Shown piece after piece: positions 59,482-64,000 of a DNA stretch of 64,000 nucleotides. Positions within the stretch are counted from its first letter, which is position 1, and every line of letters starts with the position of its first letter. Both the position numbers and the translations under genes were made by a program. Source of the stretch: Podocnemis expansa (taxonomy: Eukaryota > Chordata > Testudines > Podocnemididae); NCBI GenBank assembly GCA_007922195.1, contig ML682232.1:1014003-1078002 (forward strand), read 5' to 3'. The notes under the pieces are model-generated. The model was not told the origin of the DNA. It made no database searches and worked only from the letters and a program-made list of their open reading frames with translations.

Positions 59482-60461
59482 TTAAAAAAGAGAAAAAAAT
59501 TCTCAATCTAGGTCTCCAGGATCTGGAATAATGCACAAAGCTTTAGAGTGATTGTCAACATGCTGTGTTCTTAATCGCATATCCGCTGCTATCCTCCAAG
59601 TGGCATCAGACATTTCTCTATTAGGTCAGCAGTAACAGATTCCAAAAAGGGCAGAAGGATTTAGCAGAACACTAGCTTGCATGCTACATCTGATCTTCTG
59701 AAGACAGACTATTAGACCACTGCTGGAAAATCTCTAGCATTAAGAAGGCTCCTCACATAAAGGAGCTATTTAGCAACTCAAGTTTACACCATCTTTAAGC
59801 TTTAACACAAAAAACCCACATCCACACTCCAAATATAGTGCACAAACAGTTCTGGAGTAGTCAAAGTTTTTGGGCTCATCTATAATGTGCAAATTCAGTT
59901 CACCATACAAATGTACTTAATTTAAAACTCAAATAGTAAAGATAGCAATCCACATTATACAAAATAGATTTTAAATAATTAATTGAAGTAAAATACAATT
60001 TACTAATGTAGTAGAGAAAATATTCACATAATAGATGCAGTAGTTTCAAATAAAGATTAGTTAGCACTATATGAAAAACAGACGTCATGCTGGTTTAGGT
60101 TACATTTCATAGAGAAATGACTAGGTCTGTTCAACTGGACAACTAAAACAAAAAACACAAGAAGAAAAAAAGCTAAATAAGTATATAACCATAATATGGA
60201 ACCTTTTTACCAGAACCACAGACCCAAAAATCTTGCCAAAAGCCATGTGTACAATCAAAGCTTTACAATAACCAAAGGACAGAACATAAACTCTATTACC
60301 CTTATAGCATTCACACATACCAGATTCTTATGCACTTTTCTTTAGGAGAGAAGAACCAAGTCCTAAAGACAGGAGGCAATTTTGAAGCTGAACTATTTAT
60401 TTAGTCTCACCTCCACCTCAGTGTGAATGGCCCTTCTTCCATCTTACCCCAAGCCTCCAGT
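59482..60461. other. unassigned non-coding sequence
   Basis: A+T-rich sequence; nothing recognised. Confidence 0.5.
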
Positions 60462-60839
60462 CTACTGGTCCCCAAACTTTTGAGGTCACTCCTCTTACCT
60501 TATCTGTAGTTCGAAGATAAGGCTGAGAACACAGCCAACTGGGAGCGGAGCCCAGAGCAGTGGCCCAAGCTGAAGCTGAAGGGCCACCAACAGGTCCCAG
60601 TGCCACAAAATGGGGCCCCAAACACATCCAGGGCTGGCTAGGAGCGGGGCGTACGAGTGGAGGCCTGGGACTGCAGCCAAGAGCTGAGGCCTGAGGTTGC
60701 AGCCCGGAGCCAAGGCTTGGGCCTGGAGCAGAAATGGGGGCAGAGTGTTGCTTCCCCTCCCTGCCTTTGTGGGGACCGGCCCAGGCCCCACTGCTCCCTC
60801 CTCCTCCCCCCAGCGTGGGCCACAGTTTGGGGACCTCTG
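60462..60839. mobile_element. hAT-like element with G+C-rich interior, about 378 bp
   Basis: The left end TACTGGTCCCCAAACTTTTG and the right end CACAGTTTGGGGACCTCTG are inverted repeats of the CAGAGGTCCCCAAACTGTGG group. No clean 8-bp duplication is visible; the left terminus appears altered. The interior is G+C-rich and its open frames on both strands (60418-60996) are not supported as genes. Confidence 0.7.
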
Positions 60840-63800
60840 CCCTAGTTTATTTCTTAATGACCTTCCTGAAGGTGCCAATCCTTGCCCGCAGATCACACCA
60901 GAGAAATACCTGCAAGAACACAGCTCACAAACTTTTCACAGATACCACATGCCTCCACACACACCTTTGTCAAAAACACTGAAAAACCACGAATGACCCA
61001 CCACCCTGGAACTCTATCTACAACTGAATTACTACATACCTAAATTGATTCCCGGATGTTCATTCCCCAAAACATAAAGAGATGACTCTGTGAAGGTCTT
61101 CCACACATTAAGCCACAATGGGGCATTTTAGGAGGAGGCTTAGCAACATCTAGGTTTGTTGCAAAACTACTATACACCACTTCACATGCTATTTATTCAT
61201 TGGGAACCGCAGTAAATGGGTACCAGTGCTATTTGAGGAACGGATAATTGCCATGTGAAAGTCAAAACAGAACATTAGCTTCTTACTAGAGAGTATTTTA
61301 CAGGTCAATGCTGTGAGACAACTATGGCAATTTTCTGGACAAAACTTACTGAATTACATTTAACCTTACTGTTTAAGTATTTCAGGAATTCAAAGTATTG
61401 AAAATGCAAACATTCATGTATTACTGTCTAAGTTCATGAAATTTATTTAAGGAAGAAGACAGGATTAATGCAATCTCTGGGAAGTACTGGAAGCTTCAAA
61501 AGACTTTGTTGAACAACGTAGCAGACACAAACCATCTTCTGGAACAAATGTGTGTGAAATGCAACTGCCAGGAAGTACTTCAGAGGACTGCCAACTCCCA
61601 TCTATGGACTCAAGCTCTGAAGGTCAGCCCTGGGGGAGGGAGATGTTTCATCTGCTGGTCATCTGTCACATGAAAAACGGTCAAATTGGAATTGTATAAA
61701 GTAGTAACTGATTTACTTATGAATGTGCTTGTTCTAAATGGAAGCTGTGATGAACTTATGACCACAAGAAAGCTCCATGTGGAGTTTGAAGAATTTACCA
61801 ACCAGAGCACTTTTCAAAGGATGAGGACTCTCTCTGGTAACCTAAGTAGCAGGCATGCAGGGTTTTTTTTTAAATGTTTTCTCTGTAATGCTTTTACTCT
61901 AAGAATAAATATACTATTTGCTTAGCTAGAATCATGTGGTAGCTTAACTATGGCAATTACACTGTTTACCATTTCTGAGGAGAAAAGCAAAGCATGCCTG
62001 CTTAGGCAACCTGATTTTGCTGGGGAGTTCACATTGCAGGCAGGGAGATGTACAATCTGGAAATACCCTTGACAGAGATCTGGGTCTCAGCCCAAGAAAG
62101 GTGACAGTTAGCAGTTGGGAAGCCTTTGCAGGACAAGTGGAAAATAAAGGCACAGTTAGCTTGAACCAGAACAGGTATATTGAGTACTAATTTTCTTCTG
62201 TTTCTCTAGTGAGTGTATCTAAAAAAGAGAGACACTGCTACTATAGAATCTGAAGGTACATATTCAGAAGATAGCAAGAAAGTCATTCCCCTGCTGACTA
62301 GCATGGGGTTCATATTTCAGCAAAGTGGACTGGTGGAGCAAAGAGAGAGCTATATTTTCAAAAGGGTAACCACCCACAAGGAGCAAGTGATGAAAATCTA
62401 GTTATCAGGTCAACCATTAACCCTAACAATGCTGTGTGACTAGTTTGTCTGGCAGCTTTCATGACTCACCAGAGACAGTTTTAGCTCACACAAGCCCAAC
62501 ACAGAAATTGTTCACACATCCAAATAAGCTTCAGCAGAGTGTGTGTTTTGTTTTGTTTTGTTTTTTTTACTGTGACTAGTCCACACAAGGTGTAGCAAGG
62601 CTTGTAATGAGGGCTGTGTATTATACACCAGTTTCCGTTTGCAGTAGTGTCATAAACCAAAACCAGATGGCATTCTTTAAAGTTTACATTAAACTCAATA
62701 CTTCATGCAACCATAAAACAATCCCCTGCAAGAGCTTTTCTGCTTTTGTATGAAAACAGATCAGCAGTTCCTTCCATTAGGCCCCCACTATAGGGCTTAG
62801 AATCCTCTCCCGCTTTACCTTCAGCAGTCTTATATGGGCAGCAAAATAGCCCACTGCATCATTCCTATCTTTCAGTAACACTCAGTAAATAAGCCTCTGC
62901 CCAGCTCCGTGTGTTCCAATTCAAGAAAGATCTGCAGTTAGTAGTCCCTAATTCAACCACCATAAGCCTTCTTTACTTGCCCTCCAAACAGTCAGGGCAG
63001 TGGGCCAGAATGAAATCCTCAAACACACTAATGCTAACTTGAATTTTTTCAGGCTCCCAGGTCACACCTTCACCATCCCCTAAGTTTGTTAGGCTGAGAC
63101 CAGGTATTCAAGCTACCAAGGGACAAGTCCAAAAAAAAAAAAAAAAAACCACCACAACCAGAAGTCTCTCCACATTCACAAGAAAGTTTGCGAACATGAG
63201 AGGAGTTTGGGGGTTCCTCAGGTGCAAAAAAAGCCATCAAGTAATTTTTGCCTGCTTCTGGCTTTAAGGGTATTTTACACATGCCTATACACAGGCCCTA
63301 TTATTAAATAAGCAACATGCACATACAGTTCAAGACCTAAATTCCTGTGCCACTCTAGATGTTTGTTGCATAAAAATATGGATTCAACTTACTTGCCTTC
63401 AAACAATTCATGAAAAAACATACATAACCACCTAGTATTTTGGGTCAATAAAAATATAAATAAAGACCAAATTCCCAAAGCATATCATCTTTGATCACCC
63501 CTTCATTTATTTGTAAGCAGAAGCAGCATTGTTGTGCACTAACATGTTTATCATTCTAAGTTGAACTATTTACCTCCATGGTATCATCTGTGAATACCTA
63601 AAATTTAAGGAACACAGAGCCAGGCAGGAGGGTTACTGCACAAGACACATGCAGACAAGAAAGATGGCACTGTGACTGCTCCTCCTTGAGGATACAATTT
63701 CTATTTATGAAGACTGTAACTTGACAGGTTAAGAAAAATGAATTTCTGATGTACAGGTGAAGTGTAGTCTGTTTCTTTTACTCCTCACATACGCTTCCTG

Positions 63801-64000
63801 ATACTAAAAAAGATAAAACCTTTACTTGCAAAAAAAAAAAAAAAATCAGTGTTTTCCTCTGCAATGTACAATATGGACTAACTAATATATCCCTACAGGT
63901 CACTTCGCCCCACATGGGAATTTATCCCCTGAGCCATGTATGAAGAATGGCTTAAACTAACCCTCAAGAGGGACTCTGTCAATTAACCTACATGATACAA
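60840..64000. other. unassigned non-coding sequence
   Basis: No gene is recognised. Poly-A runs lie at about 63129-63148 and 63829-63845 and a (GTTTT)n run at about 62549-62569. The frames at 61686-61925 and 62213-62401 have no domain. Confidence 0.5.

Noticed and set aside
60418..60996. Minus-strand 133-codon and plus-strand 99-codon frames
   Set aside because: They lie over the G+C-rich hAT interior, are open in several frames and have no domain.
1..64000. CRISPR array, bacterial operon or integrated prokaryotic DNA
   Set aside because: No regularly spaced identical repeats, no dense operon-like genes, and vertebrate retroelements throughout.

Overview
This is vertebrate nuclear DNA. The transposon content points to a non-avian sauropsid, most likely a turtle, with a crocodilian less likely. 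The evidence is four CR1 LINE copies with reptile-type 3' tails, a Penelope-like element and scattered copies of its tail, at least ten hAT-type inverted-repeat elements, a decayed Harbinger transposase and an RTE LINE remnant. I recognise no host exon, so the window reads as intergenic or deep-intronic sequence. The background is A+T-rich and stop-dense. The G+C-rich islands at 2.3-2.9, 13.2-13.8, 16.5-17.2, 20.1-20.6, 33.5-34.3, 45.7-46.05 and 60.5-60.85 kb are interiors of transposons or minisatellites, not CpG-island genes.

The outstanding feature is an apparently full-length LINE at about 7423-10900 on the minus strand. Its single 1,041-codon frame is uninterrupted. It encodes an R4/Dong-type protein: a reverse transcriptase with YMDD, a CCHC zinc knuckle, and a C-terminal restriction-like endonuclease with PD and D residues. 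The element starts exactly with a tRNA-like sequence containing A and B boxes and a tandemly duplicated D-arm. It abuts a (TA)/(TG) palindromic microsatellite. Every other autonomous-type element in the window is broken.

Layout: 0-2.3 kb is unassigned. A hAT element lies at 2.3-2.9 kb. A Penelope-like 3' half at 3.7-4.96 kb is split by a small hAT element. A CR1 copy (+) occupies 5.15-6.5 kb and the R4-type LINE 7.4-10.9 kb. An inverted-repeat element with a CCGTATATACT terminus lies at 13.06-13.93 kb and a hAT at 16.07-17.37 kb. A Harbinger remnant occupies 18.4-22.7 kb. A palindromic Penelope tail pair is at 24.2-24.5 kb. Unassigned A+T-rich DNA follows to 28.2 kb, then two hAT elements at 28.2-28.7 kb. 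A CR1 (-) with a nested hAT lies at 30.7-32.6 kb and a minisatellite-bearing hAT at 33.4-34.3 kb. An LTR-like stretch is at 36.1-36.9 kb and an RTE remnant (-) at 37.9-39.5 kb. A CR1 (-) nested in an older CR1 tail lies at 40.4-41.6 kb and a short hAT at 42.0-42.2 kb. A CR1 (-) with a nested hAT lies at 44.7-47.2 kb. The rest is mostly unassigned, with an inverted-repeat/GA-tract structure at 55.4-55.6 kb, another Penelope tail pair at 59.4 kb and a hAT-like element at 60.5-60.8 kb.

The nesting gives a relative history: Penelope and CR1 copies came first, hAT elements then inserted into them with 8-bp duplications still legible, and the intact R4-type LINE looks youngest by its open frame.
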